Below are positions 51,117-59,244 of a stretch of 64,000 nt of DNA, in pieces. Positions within the stretch are counted from its first letter, which is position 1. Each line of letters opens with the position of its first letter. The stretch lies in the NCBI GenBank assembly GCA_021202335.1, contig JAJQDE010000042.1, positions 27,442 to 91,441 on the forward strand. The letters run 5' to 3'. The notes below the pieces were generated by a model. The model worked only from the letters and a program-made list of their open reading frames with translations, searched no databases and was not told the DNA's origin. Source of the DNA: Lachnospiraceae bacterium (GTDB lineage Bacteria; Bacillota; Clostridia; Lachnospirales; Lachnospiraceae). The translations under genes were made by a program, and so were the position numbers.

Positions 51117-52358
51117 ATGGGCTTAACGATGATTGAAAAAATTGTAAGAAACAATGTCGGAAGGGACGTAAAGCCGGGGGACATGGTGACGGTGAATGTT
51201 GACCGTGTGATGATACATGACATTTTTATCCCGTTTGTGGCGGCGAAATTTGAGGAGATGGGATTTCAAAGGCTTTGGGACGCGGATAAGGTTGTGCTTA
51301 TTTACGACCATTTGGTTCCCGCAAGCCAGGTGGATGACACCAGACATTTTCGGGTGGGAAATGAGTTTGTTCAAAAATACGGTATGAAAAATATACACCG
51401 CTCGGACGGTATCTGCCACCAGCTCATGACAGAGGCGGGCTATGTAAAGCCCGGAAATATCGTGTTCGGAACGGACAGCCACACCACGACGTACGGCTGT
51501 GTCGGAGCATTTTCATCAGGAATCGGTTATACGGAAATGGCGAGCATCTTGGGAACGGGCACGCTTTGGATTAAGGTGCCTGAAACCATCAGGGTAAGCA
51601 TCACGGGAAAACTGCCCAAAAACGTCATGGCAAAGGACATTATTCTAAAGCTGATCGGAGATTTGGGCGCGGACGGAGCTACCTACAAGGCGCTTGAGTT
51701 TACGGGGGATACGGTGAAAAACATGTCCGTAGCGTCAAGAATGTCCATGTCAAATATGGCGATTGAGGCGGGAGCAAAGTGCGCGCTCTTCACACCGGAT
51801 GAAAAGACTGCAGAATATTGCGGGATAGAGCTTACGGACAGGGAAAGGGATTTGGAAGGAGACGCCGACGCCCGATACTGCCGTGTCATAAATTATAAGG
51901 CGGAGGACTTTGTGCCGGTGATGGCATGCCCGTCAAACGTTGACAACGTAAAGCCTGTGTCAGCGCTTGAGGGAAAAAAGATAGACCAGGTCTTTATCGG
52001 GTCATGCACAAACGGAAGGCTTGAGGATTTGATGGCGGCAGCGGAAATACTAAAGGGGAAGAAGGTCGCTCCTTTTGTGAAGCTGATTGTGACTCCCGCA
52101 AGCCGCAAGATATACAGGGAGGCGGCGGCAAACGGAACAATGGCAGCTTTGGCGGAGGCGGGAGCAATCATTACACACCCCGGCTGCGGGCTTTGCTGCG
52201 GCAGAACGGGCGGCATCCTTACGGACAGCGAGGTTGTGGTCGCAACGAATAACCGGAATTTTTTGGGAAGAATGGGGACGTCGAAGGTGGAAATCTACCT
52301 TGCATCGCCCAAATCGGCGGCGGCATGCGCGCTGACAGGAAAAATCACGGAGCCTTAA
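51117..52358 (+). CDS. 3-isopropylmalate dehydratase-family large subunit, pair 2
   Basis: The 413-residue subunit has DHLVPASQVDD, GTDSHTTTYGCVGAFSSGIG, FIGSCTNGRLEDL and HPGCGLCCGRTGG, the last two holding the cluster cysteines. The GCGLCCG form is unusual next to the common GCSMCLG. It follows its small subunit by 19 bases. With pair 1 it gives two complete heterodimeric hydro-lyases side by side, suggesting two related dehydrations rather than a redundant copy. Confidence 0.88.
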   Translation: MGLTMIEKIVRNNVGRDVKPGDMVTVNVDRVMIHDIFIPFVAAKFEEMGFQRLWDADKVVLIYDHLVPASQVDDTRHFRVGNEFVQKYGMKNIHRSDGICHQLMTEAGYVKPGNIVFGTDSHTTTYGCVGAFSSGIGYTEMASILGTGTLWIKVPETIRVSITGKLPKNVMAKDIILKLIGDLGADGATYKALEFTGDTVKNMSVASRMSMSNMAIEAGAKCALFTPDEKTAEYCGIELTDRERDLEGDADARYCRVINYKAEDFVPVMACPSNVDNVKPVSALEGKKIDQVFIGSCTNGRLEDLMAAAEILKGKKVAPFVKLIVTPASRKIYREAAANGTMAALAEAGAIITHPGCGLCCGRTGGILTDSEVVVATNNRNFLGRMGTSKVEIYLASPKSAAACALTGKITEP

Positions 52359-52408
52359 CATAATATCTGAATACAATCCGGCAGGGGGGCTTTATCCCTG
52401 CGTATATT

Positions 52409-52452
52409 AAAAATCCGGCAGTCAGACCTTTTAAGCTGACTGCCGGATTTTC
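52409..52452. terminator. Bidirectional terminator between LeuC-type gene and activase
   Basis: A perfect 16-bp stem (52410-52425 with 52436-52451) is flanked by A residues on one side and T residues on the other, so it works for both strands. It ends the dehydratase operon and the convergent activase gene, whose stop lies directly beside it. Confidence 0.95.
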
Positions 52453-52453
52453 G

Positions 52454-55400
52454 TTATGCGGTTTTTCCGTCCGCGTTTTCTTTCTTTTCTGAAGAAGCAT
52501 GGCGTCTGCCGCCGGTCTTTGACTTCCCGGAAGCATCGCTGCTTTTATTTTCGTTTTCCAAAGCCTTCTCCTGCGCCTTGTTCAGATTTTTCTGCGCGGT
52601 TGAGAGCATCAGCTTGATACGGTTGAGCTGATTTACCTCGGAAGCGCCCGGGTCATAATCGATTGCCACGATATTTGCTTCGGGATGGAGCCGTCTGAGC
52701 TCCTTTATAACACCCTTACCGACCACGTGGTTTGGCAGGCAGCCAAAGGGCTGCGTGCATACGATATTGGGTGTGTCGGTATTGATAAGCTCAAGCATTT
52801 CTCCGGTGAGGAACCATCCCTCCCCGGTCTGATTTCCAAGCGATACAATCTCTTTGGCGTGCGCTGCCGTGTCGTAGATATTTGCGGGAGGGATAAAGTG
52901 CCTGCTTGCGGCAAAGGCGTCGCACATGGGCTTCCGAAGCTGCTGAATCAGCTTTATTCCCAAACGGCTTAAGCTTGCGGCTTTCCTGCTTGTGCCGAGG
53001 TTTTCGGATTTGTAGAGCTGATTGTAAAAGCAGTAGTACATAAAATCCATCAGGTCGGGAACGACTGCCTCTGCTCCCTCATGCTCCAAAAGCTCCACCA
53101 AATGATTGTTTGCGGCAGGAGAGAATTTCACAAGGATTTCTCCGACCACACCGACACGCGGCTTTTTGATATCCAACATGGGAACGGCGTCAAATTCCTC
53201 AATCATTTCCCGGCACAGCCTTTTGTATTCCCCGTAGGAGAGATACCTGCGTCCGAGAAATTCGTTGCACCGTTTAATCCATTTCCGGTGAATTTCGTTT
53301 ACGGAGCCGGGAACTGCCTCATAGGGGCGTATTCTGTACACACAGCGCATGAATATATCGCCAAAATTCACCGCATATACGGCGCGGAGCAGAAGCATCG
53401 GAGTAATCTTAAAGCCGGGGTTGCTCTCAAGCTTTGAAAGATTGATTGAGATAACCGGAATGTGCTCGTAGCCTGCCTTTGCAAGGGCGCGCCTGATAAA
53501 GCCGATATAGTTTGTGGCGCGGCAGCCGCCGCCTGTCTGCGACATGACCACCGCGAGCCGGTCCGTGTCGTACTGACCTGAAAGCACAGCCTCCATAATC
53601 TGCCCCACTACTAAAAGGGAGGGATAGCAGGCGTCATTGTTTACGTATTTTAAGCCCATATCCACGCTGCTCCTGTTGTCGTTGTTTAACACCACAAGAT
53701 TGTAGCCGCAGGTGCGGAAGGTAGGCTCCAGCAAATCAAAGTGAATAGGCGACATCTGAGGACAGAGAATAGTGTAGTCCTTTCTCATTTCCTTTGTGAA
53801 AATCACTCTGTTCATTTTGCTTGAGCTGATGGTGCGCTTTTGCTTTCTCTGCTCACGCACGCGTATCGCTGAAAGGAGAGAGCGGATGCGGATTCTGGCG
53901 GCGCCGAGGTTGTTCACCTCGTCGATTTTTAAGCAGGTATAAATCTTTCCGGAGCCTGACAGGATATCGTTTACCTGATCCGTGGTAACGGCATCAAGAC
54001 CGCAGCCAAAGGAGTTGAGCTGAACCAAATCAAGGTCGTCGCGCGTCTTTACATAGCTTGCGGCGGCATAAAGCCTTGAGTGGTACATCCATTGGTCGGA
54101 AACGATAAGCGGACGCTCGGGCCGGGCAAGATGCGATACCGAGTCCTCCGTAAGCACGGCGATACCGTAGGAGTTAATCAGCTCGGGAATACCGTGGTTG
54201 ATTTCAGGGTCAATGTGGTACGGTCTGCCGGCAAGCACAATACCCCGCGCGTTATTTTCCTCAATGTAGGCGATAACCTCCTCGCCCTTTTTATACATAT
54301 CGTTCCTTACATTATCAAGCTCCTGCCATGCGGCATAAACCGCATCCTTAAGCTCGCCTTCGGGTATTTCGGGAAATTCACCTGTAAGCGCATGCAATAT
54401 AAGCTCGGGTGACTTAAAGGACATAAACGGATTTTTAAATGCCACCTCGCCGCGTCCGATAGCCTCGACATTATTCTTTATGTTTTCGGAGTATGATGTA
54501 ACAATCGGGCAGTTGTAGTGGTTATTTGCATCTTCAAACTCGTTTCTCTCATAAAACAGCGCGGGATAGAAGATAAAATCCGGCTTTTGCTTTATCAGCC
54601 ACTCAATGTGACCGTGCGCAAGCTTTGCGGGATAACATTCCGATTCGCTGGGGATGGATTCAATGCCCATCTCATAAATTTTTCTGTTTGAAACGGGTGA
54701 GAGAATCACCCGGTATTTAAGCCGTGTAAAAAACGTATACCAAAACGGATAGTTTTCGTACATGTTTAGAACCCTGGGAATACCGACGCTTCCGCGCACG
54801 GCCTCCTTATCAGTCAGAGGCTCATATGAAAAGAGCCTTTGAAGCTTATATTCAAACAGGTTCGGCACGCTGCTTTCCTTCTTTGCCTTTCCAAGCCCCC
54901 GCTCACAGCGGTTGCCTGATATGTAGCTTCTGCCGTCGGAAAATTTATTTACGGTGAGGCGGCAGGAGTTGGTGCAGCCTTGGCATTTCACAAGCGAGGT
55001 GGTAAATTTCAGCTCGTTAATCTGCTCAATGGAAAGCATTGTGGAAACCGTATCGGGCGCTTCCGGATAGCGCTCCCTTGCGATAAGAGCCGCGCCGAAC
55101 GCTCCCATGATTCCCGCGATATCCGGGCGTATAACCTCGCAGTCCGCAATTTTTTCAAAGCTCCTGAGCACGGCGTCGTTGTAAAAGGTGCCGCCCTGAA
55201 CGACAATGTTTTTGCCAAGCTCGCTTGCATCAGATACCTTAATAACCTTAAACAATGCGTTTTTGATGACGGAATACGCTAGACCTGCGGAAATATCGGA
55301 TACCTCAGCGCCCTCCTTCTGCGCCTGCTTTACCTTTGAGTTCATAAATACCGTGCAGCGCGTTCCCAGATCTATCGGGTGCTTTGCAAAAAGCGCAGCC

Positions 55401-56809
55401 TTTGCAAAATCCTCCACGCTGTAATTCAGGGATTTGGCAAAGGTTTCGATAAATGAGCCGCAGCCTGAAGAGCACGCTTCGTTGAGCTGCACGGAATCAA
55501 CCGTCTGATTTTTGATTTTGATGCATTTCATATCCTGCCCGCCGATATCTATAATACAGTCAACGGCAGGATTAAAGAAAGCGGCGGCGTAGTAGTGCGC
55601 AACCGTTTCGACCTCGCCCTCGTCAAGCATAAACGCCGCCTTAAACAGGGCTTCGCCGTAGCCTGTGGAGCATGAGCGCACAATCTGCGCGTCAGCGGGA
55701 AGAAGCCGGTAAACCTCCTGAATGGATGCGATGGCGGTATTTAACGGATTTCCGTTGTTGCTGCTGTAAAAGGAATATAAAAGCGTGCCGTCCTCTGCAA
55801 CGACGGCAATTTTGGTGGTGGTGCTCCCGGCATCTATACCTAAAAAGCACTTGCCGTGGTAATCCTCAAGCCGTGCATTCTTTACATGGTGAGAGGCATG
55901 TCTTTTACGGAAGGCTTCGTAGTCGCTCTCGCTTGCAAACAGCGGCTCCATGCGTGCAACCTCAAATTCCATTTTGATGTCGGACGAAAGCTTATCCACC
56001 ATATCGGACATGGAGAAGGAAACCTCCTCCTTTGCGTTAAGCGCTGAACCGATTGCCGCGAAAAGATGGGAATTTGCGGTGTCGATAATATGCTCATCGT
56101 CCAGCTTGAGTGTGCGGATAAACGCTTCCTTTAACTCGGAAAGAAAGTGAAGAGGCCCGCCTAAAAACGCAACATGTCCGCGGATAGGCTTTCCGCAGGC
56201 AAGACCGCTTATCGTTTGGTTTACGACAGCCTGAAAAATAGAGGCCGACAAATCCTCCTTTGTCGCGCCCTCGTTTATCAGCGGCTGGATGTCGGTCTTT
56301 GCAAAAACGCCGCAGCGCGCCGCTATCGTATAGAGTGAACGGTAATTTTTTGCATATTCATTTAAGCCCGAGGCGTCGGTTTGGATAAGCAACGCCATTT
56401 GGTCGATAAAGGAGCCGGTGCCGCCGGCGCAGATACCGTTCATTCTCTGCTCCACGTTACCGCCCTCAAAATAGATGATTTTCGCGTCCTCACCGCCAAG
56501 CTCGATTGCCACATCCGTCTTTGGCGCAAGCTCCTGAAGGGAGGTGGAAACGGCGATGACCTCCTGCACAAAGGGAACGCCCAGATGCTTTGCAAGCGTA
56601 AGCCCTCCTGAACCCGTGATCATGGGGTGAAGGACAATATTTCCCAGCCTTGAATAGGCGTCCTGCAAGAGTGAGGAGAGCGTTTCGCGTATATTTGCAT
56701 AATGTCTTTGGTAATCGGAAAACAGGAGCGTATGCTCCGCATCTAATATGGCAATTTTAACCGTGGTTGAACCGATATCAATTCCAAGTGTATAAAAATC
56801 TTTGTTCAT
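52454..56809 (-). CDS. Large 2-hydroxyacyl-CoA dehydratase activase (two ASKHA domains, DUF2229, dehydratase-like C-terminus)
   Basis: The 1451-residue protein begins with two HgdC-type ATPase domains: [14 protein letters not shown] at residue 9 and [14 protein letters not shown] near 325. Each has a pair of cluster cysteines ([11 protein letters not shown] with [26 protein letters not shown] with RCTVFMNSK). Normally a 4Fe-4S cluster bridges two subunits of a dimer; here both halves sit in one chain. A cysteine-rich CQGCTNSC segment, DUF2229 and a region resembling the dehydratase cluster-binding subunits follow, then a polar Lys/Ser tail. Such proteins are widespread in clostridia; the partner is often unknown, and no dehydratase genes are adjacent here. 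Confidence 0.85.
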   Translation of the reverse strand: MNKDFYTLGIDIGSTTVKIAILDAEHTLLFSDYQRHYANIRETLSSLLQDAYSRLGNIVLHPMITGSGGLTLAKHLGVPFVQEVIAVSTSLQELAPKTDVAIELGGEDAKIIYFEGGNVEQRMNGICAGGTGSFIDQMALLIQTDASGLNEYAKNYRSLYTIAARCGVFAKTDIQPLINEGATKEDLSASIFQAVVNQTISGLACGKPIRGHVAFLGGPLHFLSELKEAFIRTLKLDDEHIIDTANSHLFAAIGSALNAKEEVSFSMSDMVDKLSSDIKMEFEVARMEPLFASESDYEAFRKRHASHHVKNARLEDYHGKCFLGIDAGSTTTKIAVVAEDGTLLYSFYSSNNGNPLNTAIASIQEVYRLLPADAQIVRSCSTGYGEALFKAAFMLDEGEVETVAHYYAAAFFNPAVDCIIDIGGQDMKCIKIKNQTVDSVQLNEACSSGCGSFIETFAKSLNYSVEDFAKAALFAKHPIDLGTRCTVFMNSKVKQAQKEGAEVSDISAGLAYSVIKNALFKVIKVSDASELGKNIVVQGGTFYNDAVLRSFEKIADCEVIRPDIAGIMGAFGAALIARERYPEAPDTVSTMLSIEQINELKFTTSLVKCQGCTNSCRLTVNKFSDGRSYISGNRCERGLGKAKKESSVPNLFEYKLQRLFSYEPLTDKEAVRGSVGIPRVLNMYENYPFWYTFFTRLKYRVILSPVSNRKIYEMGIESIPSESECYPAKLAHGHIEWLIKQKPDFIFYPALFYERNEFEDANNHYNCPIVTSYSENIKNNVEAIGRGEVAFKNPFMSFKSPELILHALTGEFPEIPEGELKDAVYAAWQELDNVRNDMYKKGEEVIAYIEENNARGIVLAGRPYHIDPEINHGIPELINSYGIAVLTEDSVSHLARPERPLIVSDQWMYHSRLYAAASYVKTRDDLDLVQLNSFGCGLDAVTTDQVNDILSGSGKIYTCLKIDEVNNLGAARIRIRSLLSAIRVREQRKQKRTISSSKMNRVIFTKEMRKDYTILCPQMSPIHFDLLEPTFRTCGYNLVVLNNDNRSSVDMGLKYVNNDACYPSLLVVGQIMEAVLSGQYDTDRLAVVMSQTGGGCRATNYIGFIRRALAKAGYEHIPVISINLSKLESNPGFKITPMLLLRAVYAVNFGDIFMRCVYRIRPYEAVPGSVNEIHRKWIKRCNEFLGRRYLSYGEYKRLCREMIEEFDAVPMLDIKKPRVGVVGEILVKFSPAANNHLVELLEHEGAEAVVPDLMDFMYYCFYNQLYKSENLGTSRKAASLSRLGIKLIQQLRKPMCDAFAASRHFIPPANIYDTAAHAKEIVSLGNQTGEGWFLTGEMLELINTDTPNIVCTQPFGCLPNHVVGKGVIKELRRLHPEANIVAIDYDPGASEVNQLNRIKLMLSTAQKNLNKAQEKALENENKSSDASGKSKTGGRRHASSEKKENADGKTA

Positions 56810-56847
56810 GAAAAACCATGCCTTTCTAAACTACGATAAACCAACAC

Positions 56848-56865
56848 CGGTCGGCATTGCGACCG
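56848..56865 (-). repeat. Inverted repeat in the activase leader
   Basis: CGGTCG (56848-56853) and CGACCG (56860-56865) form a 6-bp inverted repeat just downstream of the minus-strand promoter. It could be an operator or an mRNA hairpin. The remaining 56913-57036 stretch is A/T-rich and shows nothing else. Confidence 0.45.
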
Positions 56866-56883
56866 TTTAAACATACATTTGCT

Positions 56884-56912
56884 ATTATACGACAGCATAT
56901 CCAAAAAGGCAA
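56884..56912 (-). promoter_or_regulatory. Promoter of the activase gene (minus strand)
   Basis: On the minus strand TTGCCT (complement of 56907-56912) and a consensus TATAAT (complement of 56884-56889) are 17 bases apart. Confidence 0.85.
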
Positions 56913-57036
56913 CACAAAAAGCCTGTGCGGCTTTGGAAATTTATTCAATACTCATTAGATACTATGGGCGTTTTTCGGGGAATATTAAAAAAATATTATA
57001 AAAAAATAAAATAAGGAAAGGAAAAAATAAGACTGG

Positions 57037-57065
57037 TTTACATTTTGTGCCGCGAATGATATACT
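57037..57065 (+). promoter_or_regulatory. Promoter of the rhomboid-like gene and following genes
   Basis: TTTACA (57037-57042) and TATACT (57060-57065) are 17 bases apart, 47 bases upstream of the ATG at 57112. Confidence 0.85.
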
Positions 57066-57111
57066 TTAAAGGCGAACGCAAATTTCAGCAGATTGGGGGT
57101 CTGATATTAAT

Positions 57112-57993
57112 ATGAATTTTTTGAATAAGCTTGAGCGCAGGGTGGGAAAATACGCGATATCTGATTTGTCAAAATATCTGATACTGGGCTATATTCTCGG
57201 TTATCTGATTGAGCTTATCAATTCCGATTTTATCAATTATCTTACATTGAACCCGTACCTTATACTTCACGGGCAGGTTTGGCGTTTGGTCACGTGGATT
57301 ATCATTCCGCCGTCAGGCTCTAATATTATTTGGACTGTCGTGATGCTGTATTTTTATTATTCAGTGGGAAGCGACCTGGAGCGTACATGGGGAACGTTTT
57401 ATTATAACGTGTATATTTTTATGGGGATGCTCTTTACCGTTATGGGGGGCTTTGTTATCATGGGCTTAAGCTATATCCCCGGACTTGGCATAAATACCGT
57501 AATGAGCTATTATGGACAAAGCGCTTATTTTCAGATTGTGGCGACCTATTTCAGCACCTATTATGTCAATATGTCAATCTTTTTGGCATTTGCGGCGACA
57601 TTTCCGGAGGTGCGCGTGCTGCTGATGTTTATCATACCTATTAAGGTAAAATGGCTTGGTGTGGCATATGGCGCGCTGCTGGTGGTTGAAATGATAGGCA
57701 GCAACATCATCGGAAGAATCGTGATAGCGGCGTCGCTTTTAAATTTTGTGGTATTTTTCCTTATGACGAGGAGCGGTATTCAAAGGATGTCGCCGCATGA
57801 GGTAAAGCGCAGGCACAATTTCAATAAGGAAGTGAAAAAGGCGCGTCCGGTGACCGTGTCGAAGCACAGGTGCGCCATCTGCGGCAGAAACAGTGAGGAC
57901 AATCCTGATGTGGAGTTTCGTTTCTGCTCAAAGTGCAACGGAAATTATGAATACTGTCAGGAGCATCTGTTTGCACATAAGCATGTACAATAA
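57112..57993 (+). CDS. Rhomboid-like membrane protein with zinc-binding C-terminus
   Basis: The 293-residue protein has about six membrane segments in residues 20-225. GQVWRLVTWIIIPPS and SDLERTWGTFYYNVY fit the start of a rhomboid or Derlin-like fold. The catalytic GxSG serine motif of active rhomboid proteases is not visible, so this is probably an inactive relative. The C-terminus has a zinc finger-like cluster, CAICGRNSED then FCSKCNGNYEYC and HLFAHKH. The sigma-like gene follows after 48 bases. Confidence 0.7.
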   Translation: MNFLNKLERRVGKYAISDLSKYLILGYILGYLIELINSDFINYLTLNPYLILHGQVWRLVTWIIIPPSGSNIIWTVVMLYFYYSVGSDLERTWGTFYYNVYIFMGMLFTVMGGFVIMGLSYIPGLGINTVMSYYGQSAYFQIVATYFSTYYVNMSIFLAFAATFPEVRVLLMFIIPIKVKWLGVAYGALLVVEMIGSNIIGRIVIAASLLNFVVFFLMTRSGIQRMSPHEVKRRHNFNKEVKKARPVTVSKHRCAICGRNSEDNPDVEFRFCSKCNGNYEYCQEHLFAHKHVQ

Positions 57994-58041
57994 CGGGGAG
58001 CCGGATTATATGCGGCGTCCGCAAAAGAGTGAGGAAAGCAA

Positions 58042-58794
58042 ATGGAATTTAACCAACAAAATTTTGCCGAGGCGTTGACCCGGCTTAAGGACACGGCGCG
58101 TCTGCAGGGAAACATGCTGACGCGCGTTCAGATTAGCGAGGAGTTTGAGGGCTGGGAGCCGGACGGAAAGCAGCTTGCGCTGATAGAGGATTATTTCAGG
58201 AATAACCATATCGGAATTGACGAGCCGTCGGATGCGCAGGAATATCTTTCGGGAGAGGACAAAAGCTTTCTCGATATGTTTTTGGAGGAGCTTGAGCAGC
58301 TTCCTGTCTTGTCGGACGGGGAAAAGCGTGCTATTATGATGTCGGCGCTTGCAAACGACAAAGCTGCGCAGGAAAAGCTGGTTGAAATTTATCTGCCGGA
58401 CGTGGTGGAAATATCAAAGCTTTATGCGGGACAGGGCGTTTTGGTTGAGGATTTGATAGGCGAGGGAAACGTGGCGCTGTCCGCAGCGGTCAATATGCTT
58501 GACTGCGTTGAAGGGATTGACGAGGTGGAGGGCTTTCTTGTCAGAATGGTTATGAACGCCATGGAGGAGTGCATCGGCGACGAGTCCGACAGCCGGCAGG
58601 CTCATGAAAATGTATTGAACAGGGTAAATGAGGTAAATGACAAGGCAAAGGAGATTTATGATAACCTGATTCGAAAGGTCAGCGTGAAAGAGGTCGCGGA
58701 CGAGCTGGGCGTTGACGAGTCGAAGGTAAGGGAGGCGGTAAAGCTTTCCGCAGATCATATTGATTATATTGAGGGTGCCGCAGATGCAGAATGA
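58042..58794 (+). CDS. Sigma-70-like protein without region 4
   Basis: The 250-residue protein has an acidic N-terminal part with a short region 1.1-like helix set (LTRVQISEEFEGWEPDG), then DGEKRAIMMSALANDKAAQE and YLPDVVEISKLYAGQGVLVE, DLIGEGNVALSAA, which match sigma region 1.2-2.2. Region 2.4 is not clear. The last 60 residues (KEIYDNLIRKVSVKEVADEL, GVDESKVREAV) look like region 3. No region 4 follows, so -35 recognition is not expected. It could bind RNA polymerase core as a regulator. It overlaps the next gene by 11 bases. Confidence 0.7.
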   Translation: MEFNQQNFAEALTRLKDTARLQGNMLTRVQISEEFEGWEPDGKQLALIEDYFRNNHIGIDEPSDAQEYLSGEDKSFLDMFLEELEQLPVLSDGEKRAIMMSALANDKAAQEKLVEIYLPDVVEISKLYAGQGVLVEDLIGEGNVALSAAVNMLDCVEGIDEVEGFLVRMVMNAMEECIGDESDSRQAHENVLNRVNEVNDKAKEIYDNLIRKVSVKEVADELGVDESKVREAVKLSADHIDYIEGAADAE

Positions 58795-59203
58795 TAATTT
58801 TAAATATGTAATCCAAGATACCGGAAATGTATATTTTGGCAGGGAGCTGACCTATACTGAAATATTGGAAAGAGAGGACGCACCCTTTAAATTCAAGTCG
58901 ATTATTACCGGGCATATCGCAAAGGACACGGACCTGAATCAGAAAATATACGAGCATCTGATAACATTGGACCCGGATTCTTTTACGTACAAAATATTTG
59001 AGCAGCTTAAGCTTTCCGTCAGGGTCTGTTATAAAAAACAAAAAAAGGGCTTTGGCGGCAGAGTTAAGGAAAAGTGGGTGCATGAGGCGTGCCCCGTAAA
59101 GCGTTTCTGCGGGGAATATCGGGAACAGGTAAAGGCGCAGCAGATGATTATTGAGGATATTTCAATATCAAAGCTTGCGCTGATGATATTAAATATAGTC
59201 TGA
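58784..59203 (+). CDS. Conserved-looking soluble protein, function unknown
   Basis: The 139-residue protein is soluble and mixed alpha/beta by composition. Notable stretches are DTGNVYFGRELTYTEILERE and FEQLKLSVRVCYKKQKKGFG. ATG 58784 lies inside the end of the sigma-like gene (11-base overlap), which implies coupled translation; a TTG at 58760 is less likely. Its coupling to the sigma-like protein suggests shared function. No family was recognised. Confidence 0.7.
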   Translation: MQNDNFKYVIQDTGNVYFGRELTYTEILEREDAPFKFKSIITGHIAKDTDLNQKIYEHLITLDPDSFTYKIFEQLKLSVRVCYKKQKKGFGGRVKEKWVHEACPVKRFCGEYREQVKAQQMIIEDISISKLALMILNIV

Positions 59204-59244
59204 AAAGTCCGACACTCACGGCAATAGAGGAATGGGGGTATATA

